From Arenibacter algicola (GTDB lineage Bacteria > Bacteroidota > Bacteroidia > Flavobacteriales > Flavobacteriaceae): 64,000 bases of DNA. The position numbers and the translations under genes are program-made. How positions within the stretch are numbered: position 1 is the first letter of the stretch; each line of letters begins with the position of its first letter. The notes beneath the pieces are model-generated. The model was not told the DNA's origin and did not search any database. It saw only the letters and a list, made by a program, of their open reading frames with translations. Positions 52,258 to 62,121 of this stretch are shown here, piece after piece. Location: positions 62,001 to 126,000 of the forward strand of contig NZ_JAHKPO010000022.1 of the NCBI RefSeq assembly GCF_018860365.1, written 5' to 3'.

Positions 52258-54873
52258 ATGAAATCCCAAGAAATTAGAGCCAAGTTTTTAGAATTTTTTA
52301 AGGAAAAATCCCATAAAATTGTTCCTTCTGCACCAATGGTCATCAAAGATGATCCAACATTAATGTTTACCAATGCGGGTATGAATCAGTTTAAGGAGTT
52401 TTTCTTGGGGAACTCTGTACCTAAGAACACTCGTGTGGCCGATACCCAAAAATGCCTTAGGGTTAGTGGCAAGCATAACGACTTGGAAGAGGTGGGGAAG
52501 GATACCTACCACCATACCATGTTCGAAATGTTGGGGAACTGGAGTTTTGGGGATTACTTTAAGGTCGAGGCCATTGCTTGGGCATGGGAGTTTTTAACCG
52601 AAGTATGCAAGATTGATAAAAATAGCCTATACGTAACCGTCTTTGAGGGCAGTAAGGATGCCGATAAGCTAGATCAAGATACTGAAGCCTTGGAGCTTTG
52701 GAGTAAAATAGTGGCCAAGGATAGAATACTTTTTGGGAACAAGAAGGATAATTTTTGGGAAATGGGAGACCAAGGGCCTTGTGGACCTTGTTCGGAAATT
52801 CATGTGGATATCCGTTCCGCAGAGGAAAAAGCAAAAGTATCCGGTGCTGCTCTTGTCAACCAAGATCATCCACAGGTTGTGGAAATCTGGAACTTGGTTT
52901 TTATGCAGTACAATAGGAAGGCCAACGGACAATTGGAAGCTTTGCCGGCCAAACATGTGGATACGGGAATGGGCTTTGAGCGTTTGTGTATGGTAATGCA
53001 GGGGGTGCAATCCAATTACGACACCGATGTTTTTACACCAATAATCAGGGAGATAGAGACCATCACCAATTCCAAATATGGAAAGGACGAAGAAATAAAT
53101 ATTGCCATAAGGGTAATTGCCGATCATATAAGGGCGGTTTCCTTTTCCATTGCAGACGGACAGTTGCCCAGTAATACAGGGGCTGGCTATGTAATCCGTA
53201 GAATTTTGAGAAGGGCCATTCGTTATGGATTTACTTTTTTGAATACTAAGGAACCTTTTATGTTCCAATTGGTAAAGGTGCTTTCCGATACCATGGGGAA
53301 ATCCTTTCCAGAACTTAAGGACCAACGACAGTTAATAGAAAATGTGGTGAAGGAGGAGGAACATTCCTTCTTAAAGACTTTGGACCAAGGACTATTATTG
53401 TTGGATAATATTGTTGCCGAAAACAAGGATAAAAAAATAGACGGTAGAAAAGCCTTTGAGCTATACGATACGTTCGGATTCCCCATTGATTTAACAGCCC
53501 TTATTTTAAGTGAAAGAGGGTATGAGCTGGATGAAAAAGGGTTCGAAACCGCCATGAAGGAGCAAAAAGATCGTTCCAGATCGGCCTCCGAAGTGTCCAA
53601 AGAAGATTGGATTGTTCTTGCCGATGATCCACAGCAGGAATTTGTGGGTTATGATAATTTGGAAACCTCGGTAAAAATTGTAAAATATAGAAAGGTAACT
53701 TCCAAAAAAGAAGGAGAGCAATATCAGATCGTATTCAACCTTACCCCGTTTTATCCCGAAGGAGGAGGACAGGTTGGGGACAAGGGATATTTGGAAGCTC
53801 CCAATGGCGATGTGGTATATATCCTGGATACCAAAAAGGAAAATAACGAGATTGTCCATTTTGCAAAAAATTTACCCAAGGATACTGCAGATAAGTTTAA
53901 GGCAGTGGTAGATGCAAAGCAACGCAAGAGAACAGAATGTAACCATACGGCTACGCATTTATTGCACCAGGCCCTACGTGAAATTCTGGGGAAACATGTG
54001 GAACAAAAAGGTTCTGCAGTGCATTCCAAATACCTGCGTTTCGATTTCTCCCATTTTGCCAAACTTAGTACGGATGAATTGGTAGCCATAGAAAGTTTTG
54101 TAAATGCGCGTATAAGCAATGGTCTTCCTTTGGAGGAACAGCGAAATGTACCCATGGAAAAGGCCTTGGAGCAAGGGGCAATGGCCCTGTTCGGGGAAAA
54201 GTATGGCGATGCGGTCAGAACCATTCGCTTTGGACAATCCATAGAACTATGCGGGGGTACCCATGTACGGAATACGGCCGATATCTGGCATTTTAGAATT
54301 AAGTCGGAAGGGGCCGTGGCCGCGGGAATACGCAGAATAGAAGCCATAACCTCCGATGCTGTCAAGGACTTTTATGCCGAAAGTAATAATACCCTGTTGG
54401 AATTAAAGGAACTTTTAAATAATCCCCAGGAACCAGTTAAAGCGTTAACGGCTTTGCAAGAGGAGAACTTGAGGTTGAAAAAAGAGCTGGAAAACCTCTT
54501 GAAGGACAAAGCCAAAAACTTGAAGGGCGAGTTGCTCAATGAACTTACTGAAGTAAACGGAATTCAATTCTTGGCGAAGAAGGTGGATTTGGATGCGGCA
54601 GGAATAAAGGACATCTCCTTTGAGATGGGACAGAATAGAAAGGACCTATTTTTACTTTTCGCTTCGGAGAACGAAGGGAAAGCACTTTTGTCCTGTTATA
54701 TCTCCAAAGAACTGGTAGAAGAGAGGAAATTGAATGCCGGAACCATAGTGCGGGAGCTTGGAAAATACATTCAAGGTGGCGGGGGCGGACAGCCGTTTTT
54801 TGCTACTGCCGGAGGTAAAAATCCAGCCGGGATTGGCGAGGTGCTCGAGAAAGCTAAAGCTTATATAGTATAG
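52258..54873 (+). CDS. alaS: Alanine--tRNA ligase
   Basis: Class II aminoacyl-tRNA synthetase charging tRNA-Ala, with editing. The 871-residue protein starts with the catalytic domain ([58 protein letters not shown]), then the editing domain with zinc-type ligands His563 and His567 in HTATHLLH and Cys665/His669 in CGGTH. The C-terminal DHHA1 domain ends with [19 protein letters not shown]. Length is standard, and all motif sets are present. Confidence 0.98.
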   Translation: MKSQEIRAKFLEFFKEKSHKIVPSAPMVIKDDPTLMFTNAGMNQFKEFFLGNSVPKNTRVADTQKCLRVSGKHNDLEEVGKDTYHHTMFEMLGNWSFGDYFKVEAIAWAWEFLTEVCKIDKNSLYVTVFEGSKDADKLDQDTEALELWSKIVAKDRILFGNKKDNFWEMGDQGPCGPCSEIHVDIRSAEEKAKVSGAALVNQDHPQVVEIWNLVFMQYNRKANGQLEALPAKHVDTGMGFERLCMVMQGVQSNYDTDVFTPIIREIETITNSKYGKDEEINIAIRVIADHIRAVSFSIADGQLPSNTGAGYVIRRILRRAIRYGFTFLNTKEPFMFQLVKVLSDTMGKSFPELKDQRQLIENVVKEEEHSFLKTLDQGLLLLDNIVAENKDKKIDGRKAFELYDTFGFPIDLTALILSERGYELDEKGFETAMKEQKDRSRSASEVSKEDWIVLADDPQQEFVGYDNLETSVKIVKYRKVTSKKEGEQYQIVFNLTPFYPEGGGQVGDKGYLEAPNGDVVYILDTKKENNEIVHFAKNLPKDTADKFKAVVDAKQRKRTECNHTATHLLHQALREILGKHVEQKGSAVHSKYLRFDFSHFAKLSTDELVAIESFVNARISNGLPLEEQRNVPMEKALEQGAMALFGEKYGDAVRTIRFGQSIELCGGTHVRNTADIWHFRIKSEGAVAAGIRRIEAITSDAVKDFYAESNNTLLELKELLNNPQEPVKALTALQEENLRLKKELENLLKDKAKNLKGELLNELTEVNGIQFLAKKVDLDAAGIKDISFEMGQNRKDLFLLFASENEGKALLSCYISKELVEERKLNAGTIVRELGKYIQGGGGGQPFFATAGGKNPAGIGEVLEKAKAYIV

Positions 54874-54955
54874 GACGATAGTAATAATCCGAATAGTGGT
54901 ATAACTTAAGGAGGCTCTAGAGTTGCCTTAGGAAGTCAATGCTTAAAATTGAATC

Positions 54956-55900
54956 ATGAAACTTCAAACACAGGTACCTCTAAAAAAAGCTGAAAATCAG
55001 ATTGATTATAGAAGTCAGCTAATGGTGTTGGGGTCTTGTTTTGCCAACAATATAGGAGACAAACTGGCTTACTATAAATTTCAAACCCTACAAAATCCGT
55101 TTGGAATTTTATTTCATCCTTTGGCCATGGAAAATTTAATTTCTAGGGCTATTCAACAGAAGGAATACACAGGCGAAGAGGTGTTTTTTTTGAACGAGCG
55201 CTGGCAGTGTTATGATGCACATTCCGATTTGTCCTCTGTTACAAAGGAAGAATTGCTTGGTAGCCTAAACTCAGGCTTATTGCAAACGAAACTATATATA
55301 ACCAAGGCTACGCATATCTTTATTACTTTAGGGACAGCTTGGACCTATCAATTGAAGGAGAGTGGAAAGGAAGTGGCCAATTGCCATAAGGTTCCTCAGA
55401 TAGCCTTTCAGAAACAACTACTCTCAATAGAAAAAATCAGTCAAAGTCTTGAGGTAATTATACATCAAATTCGAGCTGTAAATGCAAAGGCCAAGATTGT
55501 CTTTACGGTTTCCCCAGTGCGTCACTTAAAGGATGGTTTTGTGGAAAATCAACAAAGTAAGGCACATTTGATCAGTGCGGTTCACCATATAATAAAAGCA
55601 GGGAATGCCTCGTATTTTCCGAGTTATGAACTAATGATGGACGAACTTCGGGATTATCGCTTTTACGCGAATGATCTGGTGCATCCCAATGATCTGGGGA
55701 TTAACTATATCTGGAAAAAATTTAAAGCGGTATGGATTTCCGAAACTTCCTATAGGACTATGGATGAAGTGGCCGCTATTCAAAAAGGATTGGATCACCG
55801 CCCTTTTAATTTAGAATCGGAAAAGCATCAAAAATTTCTACGACATCTTAAAGAAAGGATAATTTTGCTTCAAAAGGAGTATCCATTTATGAAATTTTGA
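54956..55900 (+). CDS. GSCFA domain protein
   Basis: A 314-residue cytoplasmic protein with the family's name-giving motif GSCFA in LMVLGSCFANNIGDKLAYYKF near the N terminus. Further conserved parts are NPFGILFHPLAMENLI, ITLGTAWTYQLKESGKEVANCHKVP, VFTVSPVRHLKDGFVENQQSKAHL, YFPSYELMMDELRDYRFYANDLVHPNDLGINYIWKKF. The fold resembles SGNH hydrolases, but the function is not known. It follows alaS by 82 bp, a neighbourhood I recall as common in Flavobacteriia. Confidence 0.93.
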   Translation: MKLQTQVPLKKAENQIDYRSQLMVLGSCFANNIGDKLAYYKFQTLQNPFGILFHPLAMENLISRAIQQKEYTGEEVFFLNERWQCYDAHSDLSSVTKEELLGSLNSGLLQTKLYITKATHIFITLGTAWTYQLKESGKEVANCHKVPQIAFQKQLLSIEKISQSLEVIIHQIRAVNAKAKIVFTVSPVRHLKDGFVENQQSKAHLISAVHHIIKAGNASYFPSYELMMDELRDYRFYANDLVHPNDLGINYIWKKFKAVWISETSYRTMDEVAAIQKGLDHRPFNLESEKHQKFLRHLKERIILLQKEYPFMKF

Positions 55901-55980
55901 CTAAAATAAGGCAATTGCCCTATGGTTTTGTATTCTGTTTTATTGGAGTTTTGAGGCAAATAATTTAAACCTTAAACTTC

Positions 55981-57033
55981 ATGAAATCAAAATTTAACTT
56001 TTTACACCTTACGATTTTTCTTTTTGTTATAACCGCTGTGCAAGCACAACAATTGGGTGAATTTAAACCAAAAGATGATGGTTTTAAATCCAATAAAATT
56101 GGTGATGGACCAAAGAAAATCTATATCTCGAGCTTTACTATAAATTTTGAAATTTATAAGGAGGCGGTCGATGAAAAAAAAGCCGGTGGATTTGGGCGAA
56201 GTATTAAAAACGCTTCCAAAGCAAAAGCGGCCGTTGGATTGGCGTCTTTGGACAAAGAGGCCATTCAGGCAAAAGCGGATCAATTATATACCGAGTTTAT
56301 AGCGGATTTTAAAAATAAGGGATATGAGCTAATAACAAGCGAAGAAGCCGGTAAAACCGACACCTATAAGGGCTGGGAAAAGGCTGTTGGTCCAATGCTT
56401 TTTGAAACCGATATGACAGGGATTATTGCGGTTGTACCTACAGATTACTCTTATTACTATAAAGATAGAAATGCATTTTCTTCCAAATTGGGAGGATTTG
56501 ATAAAACAGCTCAAAATTTGTCCAGTGAATTGGATGATGCCTTAATAGCCGATGTTTCATTGGTTTATGTTTTTTCTTCCTTGGGGACAGATTGGAATAT
56601 TGGCAATCAGGCCAAAGTAAAGCTTTTTGTGAATTATAGATTAGCCGATACCTATACCGTAACGGATGAAAAAACTTCAGCAGGATTAACAAGCATGTTC
56701 GACAAATCCAAACAAGCGGTCGGACTTTCCAGTTATGTGAATTTTACACGTGGAAAATTGAAAATTGGTGGGAGTCCAGAATCTCAATACTTAGGAAGTA
56801 TGAAATCTGATTTGGAAATTGATGGCGTTATGCAGAAAGAAAAGATTGCCGCCTATTCCACTCAAACCCAGGCAACGGCTACATTACTGAATCCGATAGT
56901 TTCTATTCGAGGGGATAATTATAGCGAAACCACCAAATGGCTCCAGCCTGATGGAGGCAAATATGCAGAAGGAATATATTTGGCAGGTAAAAAACTACTT
57001 GATTACCATGCCAGCGAAATACTTGGCAAGTAA
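55981..57033 (+). CDS. Hypothetical exported protein
   Basis: A 350-residue protein with a signal peptide ending AVQAQ. There are no membrane helices after it. The body alternates basic helices (RSIKNASKAKAAVGLASLDKEAIQAKADQLYTEFIADFKNKGYEL) with beta stretches (DTDMTGIIAVVPTDYSYYY-like, LIADVSLVYVFSSLGTDWN, AKVKLFVNYRLADTYTV). The pattern of a helper that sums small-molecule-type lipoprotein domains is not recognised, so no function is offered. Downstream is a two-component system. Confidence 0.75.
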   Translation: MKSKFNFLHLTIFLFVITAVQAQQLGEFKPKDDGFKSNKIGDGPKKIYISSFTINFEIYKEAVDEKKAGGFGRSIKNASKAKAAVGLASLDKEAIQAKADQLYTEFIADFKNKGYELITSEEAGKTDTYKGWEKAVGPMLFETDMTGIIAVVPTDYSYYYKDRNAFSSKLGGFDKTAQNLSSELDDALIADVSLVYVFSSLGTDWNIGNQAKVKLFVNYRLADTYTVTDEKTSAGLTSMFDKSKQAVGLSSYVNFTRGKLKIGGSPESQYLGSMKSDLEIDGVMQKEKIAAYSTQTQATATLLNPIVSIRGDNYSETTKWLQPDGGKYAEGIYLAGKKLLDYHASEILGK

Positions 57034-57191
57034 TCATAATTATTGATTGGGGGCTATCTCAGGAAAAGGACCCAATTGTAGCCCTATTTAATGCTTAAGA
57101 TAATTTGTCTGTCTTGGCCTTCATACCTTAATTAATAGTTTGAAAAGTTTGCACCCGTCCTGACATTTTTTCTTCATTCAAAATAGTCAGG

Positions 57192-57455
57192 ATGGGTTCT
57201 GTATTTAAAGCCGAAAGTATGCCTATTTCAATTTTTATTGTTCTTGCTACCTTGGCCATCGCTTTTGGTGTAATGTTATATTTTAAAAATAAAAACAATG
57301 CACTGGACAATGCCCATAGAGATCTTGTAGGATATTATCTGGAATGTATAGAGCACCATCGTGTTGCTTGTGCTGCTAGGGAAAATGGACTAAATAGCTA
57401 TAGTTTTATATCGTATAATTTAAAAGAATCATTGCTAGATCAAAGTATAGTATAA
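57192..57455 (+). CDS. Possible small membrane protein
   Basis: An 87-residue frame with one hydrophobic helix (MPISIFIVLATLAIAFGVMLYF) followed by a polar His/Cys-containing tail (YYLECIEHHRVACAARENG). A shorter start at 57219 puts the helix at the N terminus. It ends 28 bp before the histidine kinase gene and reads in the same direction. No homologous family is recognised and it may be spurious. Confidence 0.35.
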   Translation: MGSVFKAESMPISIFIVLATLAIAFGVMLYFKNKNNALDNAHRDLVGYYLECIEHHRVACAARENGLNSYSFISYNLKESLLDQSIV

Positions 57456-57483
57456 ATTAGAAATTTTCACGATAATTGTACTA

Positions 57484-59457
57484 ATGAAAAGGCAAGGTCT
57501 AATTTTTTTGTTAGCAGTTCTAACGATATTAAAATGTTATGCTCAGCAAAAAAAGCTGGACAGCCTTTTAGGGGTTTCAAAAACTCAAAATGGAGAACTC
57601 CTAGTTGGCACTTTAAACGAGATTTCCTGGCAATATAGAAACATACAATTGGATAGTGCTTTGGTTTATGCAAAGGCGGCGCTATCGGAAGCAAAAAAAA
57701 CGAAACAAGAAAAACTTTATGCATCTGTGTATAATTCTATGGCCAGTGCTTATCAGGCCAAAGCAGATTACGATAGTGCCATTTATTTCCACTCCAAAAG
57801 TCTTTCTGTCAATTATTTAAAGGCAGATAGTATTGGCTTGGCCGATACCTATAATAATTTAGGGATTATAGAGGATGAGCGGGGAAATTTTGAAACTTCA
57901 CTTGGGCATTATTTTAAGGCGTTGAGAATTTATGGAAATAATGCTACTGATCCGGACCTACTGCCCATGGTATTGAGCAATATTGGCATCGTTTATAAAA
58001 AGCAGGGAGAATATGCTATGGTGTTGGACTATTACCAACAAGCACTTGAATTATATAAGAAAAGTAAGAATACATTTGGGATTACGGTTGCTACCGGGAA
58101 TATAGGCTCGGTAATGCTACGTTTAAAAAAATTTGACAACGCTATAAGTTATGCACTTGATGCTGCCGAAGGATATAAAAAATTAGGGTACCATAGATAT
58201 GTGCCTTATATGTTGAACAATGTTGCCGTAGCGGAAGATAGTTTGGGCCAACATGGGAAAGCCGAAAAAACCTATTTGGAGGCTATGGATATGTTTGCTT
58301 CAGATAATAATGAATATGAACTAACCAATACTAGGATAGGTTTTGCCAAAAACCAATTGGGTTTTAAAAGATATGATGTTGCAATAGTTCAATTGGATAA
58401 GGCTTTGGAAGTAGCCCGGCAGAAGGATTTTAAAGAATTTGAGGTCAATGCGCTACAATTACTATCGGAAGCCTATTATAATAAAGGGGATAGTGATCTG
58501 GCCTATACCACTGGTCAAGCGTTTATTAATAAAAAAGATAGTTTGTTTCAGATTGCCAAAACCAAGGCAATGTTTGAGTTGGAGGCAAAATATCAGGCAG
58601 AAAAGAAAGAGAAGGAATTGTCTGAACAACAATTGCAATTGACACAAAACAAAATGGAGATCGACAAAAAGAACAATCTAATTTATGGTCTACTTTCCTT
58701 GGCTTTTTTATTGGGATTGATCGGTTATCTTTTTTACGGGCAACAGCGATTGAAGAACAGGCAATTATTAAAGGAAAACGAATTAAAAACAGCTTTGGTT
58801 CATATAGAGACCCAAAATAGATTACAGGATCAAAGGTTAAGAATATCAAGGGACTTGCATGATAATATTGGCAGTCAATTAACCTTTATTATCTCATCAA
58901 TAGATACCTTAAAGTATGGTTTAACCGCTGGAGAGGATAAAATAAAAAATAAATTAAGTGAAATTGGGATGTTCACCAAAACCACGATTAATGAATTGCG
59001 CGATACGATCTGGGCAATGAACAAAGAGAACATCACTTTTGATGACTTACAATATCGGTTGAACATCTTTATGGCAACCGTAACCAGAGCATCAGAACAT
59101 ATAAAATTAAATTTTACGGTAGATTCGGATATAGACCCAACCTATTCCTTTACTGCCGAAGAAGGGGTAAATCTATATCGAATAATTCAAGAGGCTGTTA
59201 ATAACGCCCTAAAATACGCTTTTGCAAATAGTGAAGAATTAGAACATACTATGGAGGTCAGCATTCATAAAACAATGGATTATTTTCATGTAGAAGTAAC
59301 CGATAATGGCGTAGGTTTTGAACTTTCCGAAGTTACGTTGGGCAATGGCCTGTCCAATATGCAAAAAAGAGCTAAGGATCTAAATAGTGAATTAAAACTG
59401 ACTTCAATGTTGGGCCAAGGAACTTCAATTGTTTTTAATATCCCTGTTAGAGATTAG
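57484..59457 (+). CDS. TPR-containing sensor histidine kinase (NarX/LiaS-type)
   Basis: A 657-residue kinase. A signal peptide (to about 21) is followed by TPR repeats in the periplasm (about 25-390; SLSVNYLKADSIGLADTYNNLGIIEDERGN is typical), one transmembrane helix at about 398-419, a coiled coil, then a HisKA_3 dimerisation domain with phospho-acceptor His459 in RISRDLHDNIGSQL and a HATPase domain (EAVNNALKYAF, VTDNGVGF, GNGLSNMQKRAKDL). The response regulator gene begins 3 bp after its stop, so they form a pair. The signal sensed is unknown. Confidence 0.93.
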   Translation: MKRQGLIFLLAVLTILKCYAQQKKLDSLLGVSKTQNGELLVGTLNEISWQYRNIQLDSALVYAKAALSEAKKTKQEKLYASVYNSMASAYQAKADYDSAIYFHSKSLSVNYLKADSIGLADTYNNLGIIEDERGNFETSLGHYFKALRIYGNNATDPDLLPMVLSNIGIVYKKQGEYAMVLDYYQQALELYKKSKNTFGITVATGNIGSVMLRLKKFDNAISYALDAAEGYKKLGYHRYVPYMLNNVAVAEDSLGQHGKAEKTYLEAMDMFASDNNEYELTNTRIGFAKNQLGFKRYDVAIVQLDKALEVARQKDFKEFEVNALQLLSEAYYNKGDSDLAYTTGQAFINKKDSLFQIAKTKAMFELEAKYQAEKKEKELSEQQLQLTQNKMEIDKKNNLIYGLLSLAFLLGLIGYLFYGQQRLKNRQLLKENELKTALVHIETQNRLQDQRLRISRDLHDNIGSQLTFIISSIDTLKYGLTAGEDKIKNKLSEIGMFTKTTINELRDTIWAMNKENITFDDLQYRLNIFMATVTRASEHIKLNFTVDSDIDPTYSFTAEEGVNLYRIIQEAVNNALKYAFANSEELEHTMEVSIHKTMDYFHVEVTDNGVGFELSEVTLGNGLSNMQKRAKDLNSELKLTSMLGQGTSIVFNIPVRD

Positions 59458-59460
59458 AAA

Positions 59461-60111
59461 ATGAAAATTAAAATAGCCATTGTAGATGATAGTTCTTTTC
59501 TCTTAAAAGCAGTAGAGGATAAGCTTGCTTTTTTTGAGGCTATAGTGGTGAAATGGAAAGCGGGCAACGGATTGCAATGCTTGGAAAAACTGGAAGAAAA
59601 TCCCCATTTGGATCTGATCTTGATGGATATAGAAATGCCTATTTTAGGTGGTATTGAGGCTACCGAAAGAATAAAGACAAGATACCCCCAGATTAAAATT
59701 GTTATGCTGACGGTTTTTGATAATGATGAGAATATTTTTAATGCTATAAAAGTAGGGGCTGATGGGTATTTGCTAAAAGATGTTGACCCAGATACCTTGT
59801 ACAAAGGAATTTTGGACACATTAAATGGAGGAGCGGCCATGACTCCTTCAGTGGCACTAAGAACCCTTAAATTACTTAGAAACCCAATAGCTTTGAATAA
59901 TATTACGGCCCAGGAAGAAGTCTTCCTGACAAACCGTGAGGTGGAAGTTTTGGAGCAATTGGGCAAAGGCCTTAGTTATACTAAAATTGCCGAAAATCTT
60001 TTTTTATCACCCAGTACCGTTCGAAAGCACATAGAAAACATATATGTAAAACTTCAAGTGCATAGTAAATTGGAAGCGGTAGAAAAGGCAAAACGCAATA
60101 ATCTTATTTAA
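59461..60111 (+). CDS. LuxR/NarL-family response regulator
   Basis: A 216-residue regulator with a receiver domain (phospho-acceptor Asp56 in ILMDIEMP; Thr in MLTVFD; Lys in GYLLKDV) and a C-terminal LuxR helix-turn-helix (LTNREVEVLEQLGKGLSYTKIAENLFLSPSTVRKHIENIYVKL). It is the partner of the preceding histidine kinase. Targets are not visible in this window. Confidence 0.96.
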   Translation: MKIKIAIVDDSSFLLKAVEDKLAFFEAIVVKWKAGNGLQCLEKLEENPHLDLILMDIEMPILGGIEATERIKTRYPQIKIVMLTVFDNDENIFNAIKVGADGYLLKDVDPDTLYKGILDTLNGGAAMTPSVALRTLKLLRNPIALNNITAQEEVFLTNREVEVLEQLGKGLSYTKIAENLFLSPSTVRKHIENIYVKLQVHSKLEAVEKAKRNNLI

Positions 60112-60154
60112 AAATTAGCATTATAATTCTTGATTATATCATATATTTAATGAT

Positions 60155-60766
60155 ATGAAAAGGTTTTTTGTTGGTGTTATATTTACGTTGGCTATTGTTT
60201 TAATTTTTCGTTCCTGTTCGGAGGAAAAAGAAAAGAAATCCATTTTAAAGGAGAATTCAATGCTTATTCAGGAACAGATCAATAACGTTTCCAAATTGAT
60301 CGTTACCGAAGGGCACTTTGCCGAAGTGTACAATTATAAGGATTCCCAACAATTATTTGGTCCGTTGATTACTGCCGATAAAAAAGCATTGGTGGTGGTG
60401 AATGCTGAGGTGACCGTAGCCTATGACCTAAGTCTAATAAAATTTGACATCGACGAGGCTACCAAGACACTGCGCATTATTAGTATCCCAGAACCGGAAA
60501 TTAAGATAAACCCCGATTTTGAATATTACGATGTTACTTCGGATTATTTAAACCAGTTCAATGCAGAGGATTACAACAAAATTAAACGGAATGTTAATGC
60601 GTCCCTACTGAAAAAAATTGAGGCCTCAACTTTAAAGTCCAATGCGCAGAACCGACTTCTAAGTGAGCTGTCCAAATTTTTGGTACTTACCAATTCCATG
60701 GGTTGGACACTGACCTATGGGGATAGGAACATCCAAAATTTTGAAGAATTAAAGTTGCTGGATTAA
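60155..60766 (+). CDS. DUF4230 protein
   Basis: A 203-residue protein with one N-terminal membrane helix or lipoprotein signal (FFVGVIFTLAIVLIFRSC, with Cys21) and a DUF4230 domain (NVSKLIVTEGHFAEVYNYKDS, KKALVVVNAEVTVAYDLSLIKFDID, LRIISIPEPEIKINPDFEYYDV). Function is unknown in the family. It lies 43 bp after the response regulator, same strand, possibly co-transcribed. Confidence 0.88.
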   Translation: MKRFFVGVIFTLAIVLIFRSCSEEKEKKSILKENSMLIQEQINNVSKLIVTEGHFAEVYNYKDSQQLFGPLITADKKALVVVNAEVTVAYDLSLIKFDIDEATKTLRIISIPEPEIKINPDFEYYDVTSDYLNQFNAEDYNKIKRNVNASLLKKIEASTLKSNAQNRLLSELSKFLVLTNSMGWTLTYGDRNIQNFEELKLLD

Positions 60767-60793
60767 AAATTACCTATAAGAACGACTTTCCTA

Positions 60794-62059
60794 TTATTTT
60801 ACAAAGGTATTTGCCCACTTAATATAGTTTTCCCAATCGTAGTCGGTAACATCATGCTTGCCGGTACGGATGTGGTAGGAAACGGTGTTATGTATAGGTT
60901 CATTTACCTTGGGCATTTCCATGGTTTCTATTCCTTTTTTGCCGTATAGGTTGTAAACTTGTGTTGCATAATGTGCGGAAAGGAACTCTCCCCTGGGATC
61001 GGCCCATTGGTCTTCCTCCGCACTGGCTACATAGAGTGGCCTTGGTGCAATCAACGCCAACAACTGGTGTTGGTCTACGGGCAATGCTTCTTCATGGTCA
61101 CCGTACTGGTTGAAATTGTCACAAAACCAGTGTGGAAACCTTTCGTTTATCACCGATATGGTCTCTCCAAATTTACGTTTGGACAGAGCGGCGCCCCCGC
61201 AGCCCGAGTTGTTGGAAATTACCCCGGCAAATCTTTTGTCCGTAGCTCCGGCCCAAAGGGATGTTTTTCCCAGTCGCGAATGGCCGAAGGCAATTACCTT
61301 GGAAGCGTCTATGTCAGGATCTTTTTCAAAATAATCCAAAGCCCTTACCATGCCCCAACTCCAAGCCGCAATACTGCCCCATTCAGCAGGTTTAGGCTGA
61401 TTCTGGCCTTGTTGATACAAGAGGCTATGAATGCCATCCGAGAAATCATTTTTATCCGGGTCTACTTCACCATAATATATGGTAGCTAGGCCATAACCGG
61501 CATCCAATATTTTTTCAACTGCCCAGCGATTCGTTCTTTTTCCCCTGGACTCCTCGGTCAAAGTGTTGTTTTTGATCCCGAATGATTCATTGTTATTGGC
61601 CCAGGCCGATGAAATTATTACAGCTTTATCCTCTGTGATGGTGTGGTTGCCATAAAAATTATAGCCCAAAAAAACGGGTGCCTTTACTTTGTTTTTCGGG
61701 AGATAGAGCAAAATGGTATAACTCAAAGTTTTGCCATTGTTCTTAAAAGTAAGTTCTACTTGCTTGCGCTTGGCTTTTCCGTTAAGGACATTGTTGTCCT
61801 GTTCTAAAATGGTATAGGAGTCTATCTTAAGGCTTTTTGGAATCTTACCGTATATATCGTTCTCAAAAAAACGAAGTAGTTCCGGCCGTCTTACTTTTTC
61901 CCAGTTTTTTGCCGAATTAATTTTATAACCGCTAAAAGTCAGTAATGGATCGGGCACCTCAAAGGAAGGAACCTTGCTTTCTTCATAATTGGTTTGGGAT
62001 AATATAGGGGACATGGATAAAATAAAAAAGGAACACACAAAACAAGTTAAAAGCTTCAT
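60794..62059 (-). CDS. CE15-like glucuronoyl esterase
   Basis: A 421-residue exported alpha/beta hydrolase with signal peptide ending PILSQ. The nucleophile elbow GHSRLGK has Ser261 with the CE15-specific Arg after it; NNSGCGGAALSKRKFGETI and HWFCDNFNQYGDHEEALPVDQHQLLALIAPRPLYVASAEEDQWADP follow. His402 (TGKHDVTDYDW) and an acid, Glu349 or Asp350, complete the triad. CE15 enzymes cleave esters of glucuronic acid, for example lignin-carbohydrate links; relatives are often annotated acetyl xylan esterase. It lies outside the two modules and has its own promoter at 62071-62103, but shares the theme of uronic acid glycans. Confidence 0.88.
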   Translation of the reverse strand: MKLLTCFVCSFFILSMSPILSQTNYEESKVPSFEVPDPLLTFSGYKINSAKNWEKVRRPELLRFFENDIYGKIPKSLKIDSYTILEQDNNVLNGKAKRKQVELTFKNNGKTLSYTILLYLPKNKVKAPVFLGYNFYGNHTITEDKAVIISSAWANNNESFGIKNNTLTEESRGKRTNRWAVEKILDAGYGLATIYYGEVDPDKNDFSDGIHSLLYQQGQNQPKPAEWGSIAAWSWGMVRALDYFEKDPDIDASKVIAFGHSRLGKTSLWAGATDKRFAGVISNNSGCGGAALSKRKFGETISVINERFPHWFCDNFNQYGDHEEALPVDQHQLLALIAPRPLYVASAEEDQWADPRGEFLSAHYATQVYNLYGKKGIETMEMPKVNEPIHNTVSYHIRTGKHDVTDYDWENYIKWANTFVK

Positions 62060-62070
62060 TTCAGATCTAT

Positions 62071-62103
62071 TAAAGGTAGCAGCATAAATATAGGGAATCC
62101 AAA
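62071..62103 (-). promoter_or_regulatory. Probable promoter for the CE15-like gene
   Basis: On the minus strand TTTG (62103-62100), 21 nt, then TACCTTTA (62078-62071), one base from TAnnTTTG. It lies in the gap between the hydroxylase stop and the CE15 start, 12 bp before the ATG. Confidence 0.55.
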
Positions 62104-62121
62104 TGAAACTAATGAGCAGGA

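Noticed and set aside
53751..54365. Long antisense frame (204 codons) within alaS
   Set aside because: alaS is intact with all motifs; the opposite frame is serine/cysteine-rich without any recognisable domain.
54900..54945. Possible terminator after alaS (palindrome CTCTAGAG with flanking TAAGG/CCTTA)
   Set aside because: The stem is imperfect and no T tract follows, so it was not called as a terminator.
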